64,000 bases of DNA from assembly GCA_015680905.1 (NCBI GenBank), contig CM027377.1, positions 39,642,501 to 39,706,500 of the forward strand, written 5' to 3'. The number at the start of each line of letters is the position of its first letter. The first letter of the stretch is position 1. Both the position numbers and the translations under genes were made by a program. This DNA comes from Coptis chinensis. Its lineage: Eukaryota > Streptophyta > Magnoliopsida > Ranunculales > Ranunculaceae. Shown here in pieces: positions 46,701 through 60,100 of this stretch. The notes beneath the pieces are model-generated. The model did not search any database and was not told the DNA's origin. It saw nothing but the letters and a program-made list of their open reading frames with translations.

Positions 46701-47874
46701 CGCCCAATAGGGGGGCTTCAACACCTACCGGCAGCTGAGTGACGCCATCATTGAGGGGTACACCCTCACGTTCCTCATTAAGAGGAGGTTCCTTGTTGGT
46801 GTTATCTTTCCTGCCAACTCTGTTCTCTCCGTTGTTTTCTAGATCTGTAGGCGCAAAAGGGTTCAAAAGAGGGATTGAACCATCAATCTGAGATGCATCA
46901 TCAGTACTAGCCACTGAACCATTATTCTATAGTGGTGGAGGTGGTTGTTGTACTTTTCTTTGGACTGGAAACTTTGTTTCCATTAGGTTCTGGAACATCT
47001 GTGTCATGTTCTTCATGCTTTCTTCTAAACGAGACATGCGAGTATCTATGGATGGAGGACGACCTCGAGTTGCTTTGTGATTCACCATAATAACAATAAA
47101 AAAAATGATTTTTTTAAAGGAATAAATCGCAGTAAACAGTAACTGGGGTGAACAGTACTGTAACAGTGTTTGGTGAACAGTATCTTGATGAACAGTAACC
47201 CCATTGAACAATATTTTCTACACAATCTCCCAAAAATTAACCGCTCCGATACCAAATAATATAGATTGAAGTGGCAGAAGCAACACTTAATCAAAATCTA
47301 CACTTTGTAAAACCCTAAAAGTTTCACCTTTATTGATAATCACTCAATAATTCATAACACACATAAACACAACTAAAACAACTCCTTGAAACCCTAACCA
47401 TAAGCCCTTATTTATAATAACTGGCAACAAAGCAAACCAATAAAAATATGCCACATGGCAAATAACTAAATAAAATAAACCAACTAAAAGGGGCCCCTAA
47501 TGCAACCCATGGGCTTGACTTGAACTCTATGTCTACATCAGTTATTGTGAGAGTTTGGTTCTCGCGGCAAGGAGTTGTTGTGAGAATTTGGTTCTCACAG
47601 CAGAAAGTTGTTGTGAGAATTTGGTTCTCATAGCACTTGGTTGCCGTAACTCTTTTTACATGGGGTGCTTAAGCTGGGACATACTTGGAATAACCATTAT
47701 TCTTCTAACCTTTTGCCAAAGGGGTGCCAGTCCTATTAAGTAGGGTGTAAATACCGCCGCCCCTATAAAAGCTGTGTTGTCCCCCAGGGCGGTGCATGAC
47801 AGCTTAAGGCGGTAGTTTTTAGTGAAAATAGTTGCAGTTTATTGTCAAGGCGTCTCCGAGGAAGTTCAATCCCC

Positions 47875-47914
<40 letters not shown>

Positions 47915-50900
47915 GCAGATCAAAAGTAGAAGTAAGGGGAATCTGGTTCTGACAATAAAGAGATTCATAAGTATTATTAAATTATGTGGAGACAAACCAA
48001 GCTAAGAAAGTAGGAGCATAAACAGAACGTATCACTTGTGCCTGGGTGATTGCACAATACTTGTTCTGGACAAGAAAACAGAAGATCACATTATTACTGA
48101 GTACTGGATTGAGCACAAAGGGGTCTCATCTCGATTCTAGTTTTTTGACGAGTCGTATACAGTAAGTACTGCACTACTGTATAGTGCTCTTTCTATACAT
48201 TTTTTTTTTAGTAATACAGGAGTTTCTAAAAAGGCCCTTAGTTTCCGTATTCCAATGCTTTTCTCATGATGTAACAATGTATCAGGTCTAAATAAGGGTC
48301 GGAGGAGGTTTGTTAAGTCTAACTTTTTTTTGGGGACTCAGTTTCGTGTTAATGCTTTCTCAACTCCCACCATTAAAGTAGCTCGAAAGCTGGTGAAACT
48401 TCCCATCAAATTCTGGAGCATAACATATCTATCAATATATAGCTCCTTTCTGTAGCATTATTGCTTTGTGTTTTTTCACTTTCTGAAGATGATTATCTCT
48501 AGCTTTTACTTCTGCTGTTTCTCACTCAAGTCACATAGAATTATACCCTATTGATTGTATGCGTATTAGGTAATGATGGGTCTTCCTTGTGGTATCTAGA
48601 GGCACTTATTGTGTCATTTCCTGGTTGCACAGTCCGAGTTGCTGTCATTTGATATAGCATTTACTTCCACGCTTCCAGAAATTCACTACTCTTCTCTTAC
48701 CTGAGATTGATAGATAGAAAGGCTTCTTCTGATTTAAGACATTTTCTACTCTACATATAGGGAAAAGTGTCAGTTATTTGAAAGTGCTTCTTCTTGAGCA
48801 GGTTAGGAAGAACTTCGGTCAGCAAGTTGAAGCCTTCTTTGCTATATTCACAGCTATGCAGTTCCATTTCATGTTCTATTGCACACGTCCTCTTCCTAAC
48901 ATTCTAGCGTTAGCCTTAGGTAATTAAACCCTGATGTACAAAATTTCAACACTTTTAATTTCTGTCTTTACTATGAATACCCTTTGTCTCCCTTCTAGCT
49001 ATTAGCTCAGAATTATTTTGTTTGCTAGAATTCATGCATCTAGTTATTCATCTCATCATATTTTCATATCTCACTTTTGATGGGGTGCATCAAGACCCTA
49101 TTAATGCAGATATTTATGTATGCTGCTTGATACACACTATCAATATGTTTGAGATTTTTGAAAATGTTGTTGGAAAATCTCATGTCCATGGACAGAATCA
49201 TACTGGGAGAACTCTTTATATATTGGCTTAATACACGCTAAACACATTTTTCGTGGTTCTTGGTAAAAATAATTGATTAACACACTGGATTTATTTTCAA
49301 ATAATGTTTCGTTACCAAAGCAATTTCCAGTTTGACATTTGGTGAGAAATTATAGTCTAGCTTTCTGAAAACTACAATGACTTGACCTGGCATGGCATAT
49401 GCCTGAGTTTGTTTCATGGGTGTTGAGCATCCAATTGGTAAGTGCTACTCGTGCGAGTGGCAGTTATATGTGGTACCAATACTTTACCTTTGTCTTTTGA
49501 TACTTGCATGACCTCTGAAGCAATACTTAAGTAAATCCTTAAATTCATGATGACTTGGCCATTTTTTCTACATGATGTGACTTGGGGACATTGGTTAATG
49601 TTATGCATCAACAACTTGTTTGATACACATTTAAGAAATAACTTGAAGTTGATTCCTTTTCATAATTAAAACATGTAGAAAATTCACAATTTTTTACTTT
49701 GCTTTAAGGTGAAATTTTTAAGTGATGGATGCAATGTGATTGGTTTTTAATGTAGATTGAAGCGGCGGAAGCAACACTTAATCAAAATCTACACTTTATA
49801 GAACCCTAAAAGTCTCACCTTTATTCATAATCTCTCAATAGTTCATAAACACAAACACAACTACTCCCAAATCTAAATACAAGCCCTTATTTATACTAAT
49901 AACAATAAAGTAGTAACTAAACTAGTAGGCTCACGACCCATGGGCTTGGACTCGACTAGATGTCCACATCACACTCTCCAGGTTGAAAAAGTTGAAGAAG
50001 CTTGACCACAAACTTGTTGACATGAAAACCTACCAATATGCAAAAGCTCTTCAAACTTCAAACTTGTATACGTCACCCTCCCGTGGTTCTGAGGAATTCG
50101 ACCTTGAATCTTGCCCAAATATCAGCTCAGACGAATAATATGGCACCACAATGCTGCTAGTACCCCTTTCTTGAAACACAATGGATACTGGAAATCACGA
50201 AGTATGTGTTGAAGTGCTTTGTGGTTGCGAACAAAAACCTTCTCAAAATTGGTTAGAAAAGGATCATTATAACCACCACTTTGTGCTTGCTGAATTGGAG
50301 GAACAAGACCTTCATAGATCTGGTCAGTAGGACGTCTTTGTTGCAAAGGAAGGTGATGAACTTGCTGATTTCGTTTGTTATCACGCTCAAGACATGACAC
50401 AACAATTTCATAAATTCGTTCATTCTCTTTGTTGTCATCGACAACAACCGGTGTTTTACGTTGGGCTATAGAAGTTCCACCAACGATGGGGGTTTGGGCT
50501 GCAAAAGCTCCCTCCCTAAGTCGACTAGTCGCTTCTTCTAATCGATCAAACCTGTTTTGTATCAAGGCTTCTCTCCACTCTTCTAATCGAGCAACCCGTA
50601 CTCTAGGGGTTAATATGAATCTGTGTTGCATGGGTACGCCTATTATTCCGGCGTGTTCCGTGTCATGTCGTGTCGATACTGACACCGACATCAACGCGAC
50701 ACAGATTTGCCATTCGAATCTATTCTCAGTTTAAAAAAAAAGAAGATTAAGAAAGAAGGAAGAAAGCGAGAAATGGAGTAGACTAACTCGAGAATTCGTC
50801 GAGTGGTGGTGTATTGATGTTGTCGACTGTGCACCATCTTCTTCCATGGCGGCTGCAACCCAGATCTAGGGTTTGTTTAGGACAATTAAGAAGTGGGCTT

Positions 50901-51064
50901 TTAATAAGTGATGTGGGCTTGGGCTCTTTTGTTTCTTTCTTCCATATAGAGGATTAAATAGGGCTTTTAATAAGCAATGTGGACTTGGGGTTTTTTGAAA
51001 TGGTTATATTCAAGATCTAAACTTAGCAAAAACTGTTTTAAATGGCTAATGGGCTTTATCAAAA

Positions 51065-51129
<65 letters not shown>

Positions 51130-54100
51130 TTCTATTTAATATAATTTATGTTTTAATAAAATATAATATTAAATTAGAATATTAGCCGTGTCCATGTGTC
51201 TTGATTTTCAGACCTCGCCGTGTCCAAATTGCCGTACCCGTGTCCAAACCCGACACTCGTACTTGTACCCACCCATGCAACACAGATATGAATTCATGAG
51301 TTCTCCATGAATTCTTCATTTCTGACGTTGTAGACATATCTTGATTTGCAAGAATAAGATTGGATTCGCGGTGAATAGTAATCGGGGCGAACAGTGTTCG
51401 GTGAACAGTACTGTGAACAATGTTTCTGCACAAATCTCCCAAAAAGCAATCTGCTCCGATACCAAATAATGTAGATTGAAGCGGCGGAAGCAACACTTAA
51501 TCAAAATCTACACTTTATAGAGCCTTAAAAGTCTCATCTTTATTCATAATCACTCAATAGTTTATAAACACAAACACAACTACCCCCATACTTAAATACA
51601 AGCCCTTATTTATACTAATAACAATAAAGCAACAACTAAACTAGTGGGCTCACGACCCATGGGCTTGGACTCGACTAGATGTCCACATTAGTTTTCTTCA
51701 ATTCAAAGGCTATGATGGCAGTGGAATCATATGCGACTTGTTTATGTCCTGGAGTCTTGGATACAAATACATCACATTTTTTTGTAGAAAACTAGAAACA
51801 GGATTAATTTGAGTTACCCTACGAAGTGTTCTTTTTTTCACACTAGCCTTTTAAATTACTGTTCTCCCCTCTATTATGGTCAAACTTCATGGACTAGCTC
51901 AAATTGACCACTTTTGCCTTATTCTTTCCTCTTTTCCCTCCTGTAGTCCTGTTGTAGCATAACCACAATCATAATACTAAAGATGAGGTTGAAGTCATCA
52001 CGGAATCATTCTTTTGCAAAAAATTCATGTTTGACCATGAATCAGGTGTTTTACATCAACAAAAAAGGTTGGTCGAAATTGAAAAAAACACCTCAGAAAG
52101 TGAGAATGTTGAAATAGGGTCCTTTGCTTGACTTCTTGTTAGAAGTTTTAAGAAAGTTTGTCAGTAGAGGCGTTTGAATACTTGGTAACAATCTTGAAAA
52201 TATTGTTTGTTGTAGATATTTAACTGATATTCTGCTATTTGTATGCAGTCAACTTGGCATATGGTTTTTGGTTGAAAGGAAACTATTATGAAGCCCTGAA
52301 GTGTTTGGTATGTATGATGAAATCATTATAATCTAGGCTCCACCGTCTTTCTTACTCGTGATCCACATTGATTGCTTTTACTTTAGCTACGTTAAAGCTA
52401 AGACATTATTTACAAAATGGTGTTGGTTTCCCATAGTCAAAAGAATACTCCAGGGGCTCAACAGATTTCTCTGTTACTTGGAAGATCTTCTGATAATGTC
52501 TTAGCTTGGAACAGAGAAACAGTTGTATTATTTGGGCTATTGACAAGATTGGAAGATTTTATAAGTCTTTCTTTTTTGTCCTTTGTTCACTTCTTCTGAT
52601 CTCACAATGAAGCAAAATCCTATTCTGAACTTTCCTAGCACCTACCTTTTGAAGTCCAACTTATGCTGTCAAAGGAAGGCGGGGCGGTAGACCAGTTTCA
52701 GTCTGCCTTGGCTGCCCAAACGGCACCGAGGCGGCTCCTTTGACTAGTCAACATACTGTTTGACTCCAAAAAAATAATCCTGTGTTTTACAGTACCATAT
52801 ACTACATGTCTATATCTCAAAAATGAAAAAAATAGATTTCTTATTGGAATAAATCGTATTTCATAAATATTTTAAACACAAGGTGTTGGAGTGTCATGCA
52901 AATAACAAAATTACGTAGTGGTAAAATCACATTCATAAATATTTTAAACACAAGGTGTTGGAGTGTCATGCAAATCACAAATTACGTAGTGGTAAATCAC
53001 ATAGCTCATAGCTCAGTTGGTTAGAGCGTCCGCTTATAAGAAAAAGGCATTTTTTTTCTTTCCTAAAATTCTTGGACTACGTTTAGAACCCCCCTCTTTT
53101 TTTTTCCTTAAAAAATAATACCCACCCACCCACACCCACACCCATCCACATCCACATCTATATATAATTAACGCTTTGTGCTGCTTTTGAAAACGCTCCG
53201 CCTAATAACCGCCTGGGCCACTGCTGATGGTCAGGTCACTCAGGTGACGGGCGAAGCGTTCTTGCTGAAAACCTGGCCAAGCGCCCGCCCAGGCGGAGCC
53301 TTTGACAGCTTGTCCAGGATATGCGGTGTGCTTCTCTGAACAGGATTCCTAAAATAGATAATTTCATTAGGGCAAAGAAATTGACTTTTGTCCTCTTTGT
53401 ATGTCTTAAGGGGAGTCGGTGAGTCACACTCTCATCCACTGTCAGTACTCACGGGAGATGTGGTGTCACTCTGTCTGTCAGTCAGGGGTGGGTCGGGGGG
53501 TAGTTCAACGGTTGGTGCAGGAGCTTTCCTTAGTTAAGAGAGTTCATCTCTCTGAGGGAAGCAGATTGTAGATTATCATACATTTTCCATCATGTGGGGT
53601 CCTCTGGCTGGAGAAGAATATGAGACAATTAAATTATATATCCCTATTTTGTAGGAGGTCATTATCTCAGTCAAAGAGCTTATATTCCTTTATCTTAGTC
53701 AAAGAGCTTATATTCCTTTGGTTGAAAATGTGCTCCTGAGAGAGAGAGAGAGAGAGAGAGAGATCATTGCAGAAAACCACATGGATTATCTTCAATCCTG
53801 GGTGAGTTTGATTGCTCCAGGGGCGGAAGCCACTCCAACTATCCATGGTATGTTCAGGGTTTTCTTTGGATCTGGTGTCCTTTAGTGGAAGATATATCTC
53901 AAGGAAGTGCGATTGATATGATAGTGCAAATAAAATAAATTGTCTCTATTCTTGCGTCGTACGGTCGTACCATTTCGTTGCATGAGTTTTATTGGCTGTT
54001 TTACATACCTATTTTCTAGTTATCAATTTGGAGACCAGTGACTTTGACTTCTGTTTGGTTTTATTGGCCTCAGTTCCCTTAGTAGTGTTTGAGAGTTTGC

Positions 54101-57100
54101 AATATAGATAAAGACACATTTGAACCCTTGGCATGTTATTGATTTTTTTTTTTTTTTTTTTTTTTTTTGCAAAGGTCAGATTTTTGCTACAGTTGTCTTC
54201 AGATGTGACATGCTGCCGCTTATTGGTCCTATTGGCCTTGAACTTTTGCTGGTAAGTCTCTGATTTCGTATTAAACTCATTTGTGTTCTTAATTTTCAAA
54301 ATTGCAAAGTTTTATCTGCTGTTACATGTGTCTAAATTTTATGTAAATACAAAGTTTTTGCGTGGAAAAGGATAAAAATGAATCATGAAGAATGCAGTAT
54401 TCATTGTTGAAACTCAAGACTACACTCCAAAAACTGTGTTTTTGAGAATTTTAAAAGACCATACCGTCATGCCTGGCAAGGCAGAGAGGCTCACCTCATT
54501 TGAAGTTGGTGGATTCCTGAGGGCTATTAATTTACTCTTTCAAAAATTTTCAATGAAAGATTATAAAACTTTATGTAAATTTATACTCTCTCATCTCTGT
54601 CAGTCTGTGCAGTTAGTTTTTCTTTGCGTTGTAAAATTAAAACCTGTTAGGTGTTCCAACTGGAAAAATTTCTAGGATGAGATCATATGTATTACATGAG
54701 AAAGGAAAGAAAACAGAAAATCAACTAAATCTTTACACTCTTTAACTCCAATCTAGAAATTGCTCGTTGAGTCTGTTTTCTTGGCCTTGGGAAAGAACCT
54801 TGCCAGCTCCTTGTACCTATTTCAGGTGTTGGCATATGTCCTTTTTAGCTTGCACACCAGTATACCCCAATACAAAATGTTTACGCGTAACGGTAATTTT
54901 GATGATATATATACTTTTTTTGCTCAGTCAAGGAATTAGCATAAGAAGTTCAAAATCTTGGTATTTGGTGAGACTCGAACCTGGATCTCTTGATACTCAA
55001 GAAATGTTTATATTATTTGGTTCTATTATTTCAAGATATAGTCGCAGTTCATAATTATTCCTGTGCATGGATTACATCCCATGTTAAACTGTAACATCTA
55101 CGTTGGTTATGCATGTGACATTTTTGCAATCCAATTGGCTTGTGAATATTTAATTTTGATCAGGGAGTTGATAAGTTTTGATATTTGATTAATCTGGAGC
55201 TTTTCTAAGGTATAGCTCCCCGTCTGAACTATGAATATATAGTCAAGGATCCAGACATCCAGTTGTTATTGTAGAGAAAAGAATGCTTGAGAGAAGCTGA
55301 CATGCGACATTTCCTATAACCTTTTAGGGTATTGAAATAGTCTGAGATGACTGGTTTTCATCGTATTTACTAATTGCAGAATTTTCTCCTGTGGTTTCCT
55401 GTTTCCATTGGTATGTGAAGTAAATTTGTTCAACTTAGGTGTTTTTTGGTTATGGTTAGACCACGAGGTTCTTATGATATTGTGTCTCTATGACAGAAAA
55501 AATTGATCTCACCGTGGAAAGCATTTAAAACCTGCATCAGCTTTGGTCTATTGTGCATAGGTTGGTTTCAAATTCTATTTGCTTGTATATTTGATCGTTT
55601 ATTTCAAGGTTTGTTTAATTTCATTGTTTTATTACATCAATTAGTCAAGCAATATCTGCTAACAACATTCTGTTCAATACTCAGGTTTAACTGTAATAGT
55701 TGATACAGTTATGTGGAAGAAAGTCACATGGCCCGAATTTGAAGTTTTGTGGTTTAACTCTGTTCTTAACCGGAGTTCTGAATGGGGTGTATCCTTTATG
55801 AAAGTGTAGAAATATTTACGGTTGAAGTCAACTAACACCTATTGTTCTTGAAACATAGAATGCACTGCCAGAAAGTTTAAGAGCACTGATCACTGGATCC
55901 TGGAGCAGAAGTTTCAATTCTAATCCTTTTTGGCACAGTACAGCACACCTGCCACTGAGAGAGGGATCAGTTGCATTTACAAGCTGTTCCCACTTATATC
56001 TGAAGTTGTGCTTTGATGTGTCAAGAGGGATCATAATTAAAACTTCTGGTCCTAGAGTATGATCTGTTCTCTATCTGTAATATCTGTTTGCATATTGGCA
56101 TGATTTTTCTTTTTGCACGCTTATGTGATCGTTTATGCTTTTGCCATTTTTGATGACCAATTTCTTGTTTGTTACCAATTTACATCCATTTGAGTCATTC
56201 TTTAAATACTTATTAAATATTAAGGCATGGTATTGCATATGGGATGCCTCTCTAATCAGTGTCTGTTAGGCTGAGTCCAATGGTTTGGAGCGCTAAAACA
56301 CCAAACCACAATACAACAGTGGATAGGGTTAGCGGGATAGCGTAATTGGACCCAATTGTTTGTTTTTTTACCCGCCAGTGGCATAGGCGTGTAGAGGAAA
56401 ATCCAAAAAAGTCAGCCCATCTAGCCACCATTGGTAATGGCAGGTGGAATTTTTTTTTTGGCTTTGTATCCACCATTGGTAATGGCGTGTAGATTTTTCT
56501 GTTTCAAACCCCCTCCCCATTTTATCCTTTCTCCCAACTCTCTCTCCCTCTTTTGCCACCGAACCAAAACTCCAGCCGCCACACAGTATGGCGTGTAGAT
56601 TAGATTTCTTCGATTTCTTCTGGCCGCCACTCGTATTGGCATGTAGACCGTACACTATATCGTTAAAACTGGCGGTATAGATAGGGTAAAGTTATACCGA
56701 TAGTGTTGGCGGGTTAGCGTTTTGACACACCATTGGATCACAATTCCCGTCATATTTGGTGTTTTGTCGCACCATTGGACTTAGCCTTATGGCACTGTAA
56801 TGTATGAGAAAATGCGATTGTAGGTGAATCCTGAAACCTGATTTTGGCGTGCTTAATAATTTCATCCTGTTTATCCTAAAGATAGTCCTTTGTAATCCTA
56901 GAATGGTCAGATGGAAGCAAATATTGTTTTCTTTCAATGGAGGGAAGAACCTATGATTAGTTTTTCGGGAAATTTCTAAACGAACAGTTACAACATAATC
57001 TTTCGGTTTCTTAGTTTACTATGGTCAACACAACCTGCAGGGTACATTGGAATTACATAAATATGTAACAGTATTTTGAAGAACTATCTTTATAGCTCCA

Positions 57101-60100
57101 TAATGTTTCTCTTTATGCTCTTACCGATTAACATGATATACCAAGAGAGACGTCTGGTCTATTGAGGCTATTATCAAATGTTTACCCATGGGTTGGGCAA
57201 GCTCTTCTACTCTGGTATATGTTTCTCTTAACGATATGGTTCATTCGAGGGAGAGATCTAGCATCAAGAAATAGTGAAGGGTCAGTGTAAATTGAGTTTT
57301 TTTTCGCAGATTCAATCTATCACCTCTCTAAATCCATTGTGGGGTGGTCCATTATGGAAGTGAGTAAAGTACTGCCTCATCAGCCCATCCGTTCAAACAA
57401 TCTGTGTTCTCAGAAATGGGATTGGAGGGAGTAGGAGATATCATCAGTGGGAAGGCGTGTTTTTTCTTTTTCTTATTATGATTTTCTTTTGGCTCCTAAA
57501 ATGGGGATGGGGTGCTAATGCAATGTATCAGGGACATCAAAGTTATGGCTTTCCTCGCGATGCATAAACACTTTTTTTCTTGTTAGGTGCAAAACTATTT
57601 GGATAAAATTATCTGCATCAAGTTGTCTATATTTGTGATACACTTAACATTGGCTTTTTAGACACATGCATTCCATTGGTACTTCACTTCAGCTCTTCCT
57701 CGTTCATTGCTTGCAGCATATCCTCTCTTTTTGGTGAGTGTATACAAATTATATGAAGTCTAAGCTTTGTTCCACCAAACAAGGAAGGATCCATGTACGG
57801 CTAGGATTGATTACAACCTTCCAAACTAAGTTTACAGCTAGAGAGATCATAAACGAATTGATGAAAAATAAAGAAGAAAATGTTAGAAATTCCAGGAAAG
57901 GGCTAAACTTATGGTTTAGAACAATTCAATTGGTTAGTAAAATATAAATCTATGGTTTCTAAACATGGAATATTATTTTAAATATTGTTGAATACAAGAC
58001 TTTGATTCTTTTAATACTGCAGGTTGAGCTAAATTAGGCAAGAGAAACTGTCACATGGCTATATTTTGTTTCTTTTGCAGCTTGGCATTCTACTTGATAG
58101 GAGAATCGTGTGGTACATTTTGCCAGTTTTCTTGTTTGTTTTGCTTTACTCTAAGCTTCCTCACAAGGTAGTGTACATGAGATGTAACTTCAGTATTACC
58201 GATTTAAAATACAATTATATGTGTTACAATGAATATATGATGCCACAGGAGCTTCGCTTCATAATTGGTGCAGTTCCCATGTTCAACTTATCAGCAGCGG
58301 TTGCAGCTAGCAGATTGTAAGTTTCATAATCTCTGTACTTATGTTTATGTTTCTACAGATTCAGGGCAAGATCTAATGAGTCAATCTTCTTTAGGTTAGC
58401 AAGACAAGGACAACAGTTTCCAATTAGGCTTCCTGGATCAAAGATTCATGACTGTGTTTTACGCCTAACATTGTAATGTTAGTACCATTTTGTAGAAATT
58501 ATTGAATTAGGGAAGCTGCTTAGGTTTGCCATTTTCCGATAATATGGTTTCTTCCATTCAAGGCAAGGTATTTTTCTCTTTCCAAAAGAGACACTTCCTG
58601 GAGAAAGTACAAGAATGAATTAAATTATCAAACAAAGTTGAGAATAACAGGAATGCACATCAAACTGCACAACAAGACTAGTATTATTAGGATTTGATCT
58701 TTGTTTGCTTTGTTTTGTTTGTTTCTTTGATATACGCTTGCCAGTGTAAGTTTATGATATGCCATAAGCCTCCTTCATCTGAATGAATACTTCTATCAAG
58801 GTAAGGTAAAGCTAGAAGTACGCAATCGTCCAATCATAATGTTAAAGCTTATCATGGTAATGCCACTTTTAATTGTTATGTCCCAACAGTGCGTTTTCTA
58901 GCAGTATTTTGCCATCAGTTTAAGCACGGTTATTTAGTTCTTCTCAACTGAATTACTTTATCTTTCAATCAATATTAAAATTTCTCATCTTGTTTCTTTC
59001 CAGATATAACAATAGAAAGAAGGCAGTCTGGAAGTGGTTTTATCTCATTATGCTTGGATCTCTTCTGATTAGGTTTGACGTAGATTGCTTATTCTTGTAA
59101 TCTTAGTTGCAAATAATACACCTCCTGTACCTCTAAATTGATGTTTTTCTTATTTTTAGTTTAGGGTGCTCTGGCATAACACTTATGGCGTCATATGAGA
59201 ACTACCCAAGTGGCCATGCTCTGAAAGTTTTGCATCAGATAGGTGCGCTTTGGAACTTGAAGCTATAACATATATTTATGTTTTGCGTTTTGCCTTGCAC
59301 ATTTTAGACAAGAGCCGTGTGTTTTAGCGGACATTTTTCAAGAATAATTGGAGACTTGGGAACAATAGTGGTAGTGGACTAGTGGATCATCACCTGTAGT
59401 TTGATTAAACCACTCTTGCTGGACCCAACTATGTTCAAGACCTACAAATGAGGTCGTTCCCCAAAGAATGAGACATCTATGGTAAAAATTCAACGACGAG
59501 TACCTGGATTAAAGCATTTGTGCACTTCTGTGTATTTGAATACACATGGAAGACACATTTTAGCACTTTTAAGAACTAGTTTATTCCACTATGAACCCAA
59601 GATACAGACAACTTAGGAACACCCGAAGACTCTCAGAGGCAGGCGGGGAAAACCCAAGACCTGAAACCCCAAGACCCTAGATGGAAACCGATTGAACAGA
59701 TAATACGCGTAAAACGACTTCAGAACGAAGATATCATGGAACATACAACACCAATCAAAAGAACTCTTCCCATTTCTAGTAAAATGAATTTTATTTCTTT
59801 CGTCAATACCGTTCTCGTACTGTGAGGAGACACATGAAGTTTGGTCTTGAATTACTTGCTCGTCATAAAAAACTATTTGAACCGCTACACTGTCAGAACA
59901 CAATACTTTTATCTTCTTCCCATACTGAGTATGCACCATGATATGAAAGGTTCCAAAATGTGCACTCACTTCATTTTGTAGCTCATCAAATACAACCCCA
60001 TGCATTGGCTAAAGTGTCAACAAAACTGACAAAATAGTGAAAACCAATTGTAGAAGTAATAGGAGCCACGCCTGACATCAGAATGTTTGGGCAAATGAAG

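Larger units (their letters stand above)
45706..47762. mobile_element. MULE-type MITE, split by a gag-only LTR element
   Basis: Ends GGCAGCGGTATTTACATCCC (left) and, reverse-complemented, GGGCGGCGGTATTTACACCC (right) form inverted repeats that continue through ACTTAAT. The flanks CTATAAAAG (45697-45705 and 47763-47771) are a perfect 9-bp duplication, the Mutator-like signature. Without the nested element the MITE is about 0.5 kb. It lies in ALG12 intron 6. Confidence 0.8.
50122..51345 (-). pseudogene. Gag-like gene of LTR element B, split by a MITE
   Basis: The frame begins near 51345 ([16 protein letters not shown]), breaks at the MITE border (51286) and resumes beyond it (50620) with [20 protein letters not shown], running to 50122 past [20 protein letters not shown] and [20 protein letters not shown]. 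Dropping the MITE and one copy of its duplication leaves the frame open across the join, so the MITE arrived later. The residues from 50694 to 50621 that look like a start are MITE sequence. No CCHC motif was seen. Confidence 0.6.
49748..51690 (-). mobile_element. Gag-only small LTR retrotransposon (TR-GAG-like), copy B
   Basis: 1943 bp with two 224-bp LTRs (49748-49971 and 51467-51690), related to those of copy A, with termini TAATGT...ACATTA. Perfect target duplication GTTTT (49743-49747 and 51691-51695). Primer site TTGGTATCGGAGCAG lies next to the 5' LTR on the minus strand. The interior has a gag-like frame interrupted by a hAT-like MITE. It lies in ALG12 intron 7. Confidence 0.9.
52665..53309. 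mobile_element. Possible hAT-like MITE with GC-rich arms
   Basis: GCTGTCAAAGG at 52665 is inverted as CCTTTGACAGC at 53299-53309, and both arms continue into GGCGGGGCGG / CCGCCCAGGCGG-rich DNA. No clean 8-bp duplication is visible. The interior holds a 72-bp tandem duplication and a tRNA-like fragment. It lies in ALG12 intron 8. Confidence 0.45.

Noticed and set aside
50621-50694. N-terminal start of the gag frame of element B at 50694
   Set aside because: Those codons lie inside the hAT-like MITE; the original start is near 51345.
53008-53080. Functional tRNA gene
   Set aside because: Only the D-arm and half of the anticodon arm are present; acceptor and T-arm sequences are absent.
53482-53620. 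Possible SINE with A-box TAGTTCAACGG
   Set aside because: The A-box fits but the B-box is weak and no A-rich tail or duplication follows.
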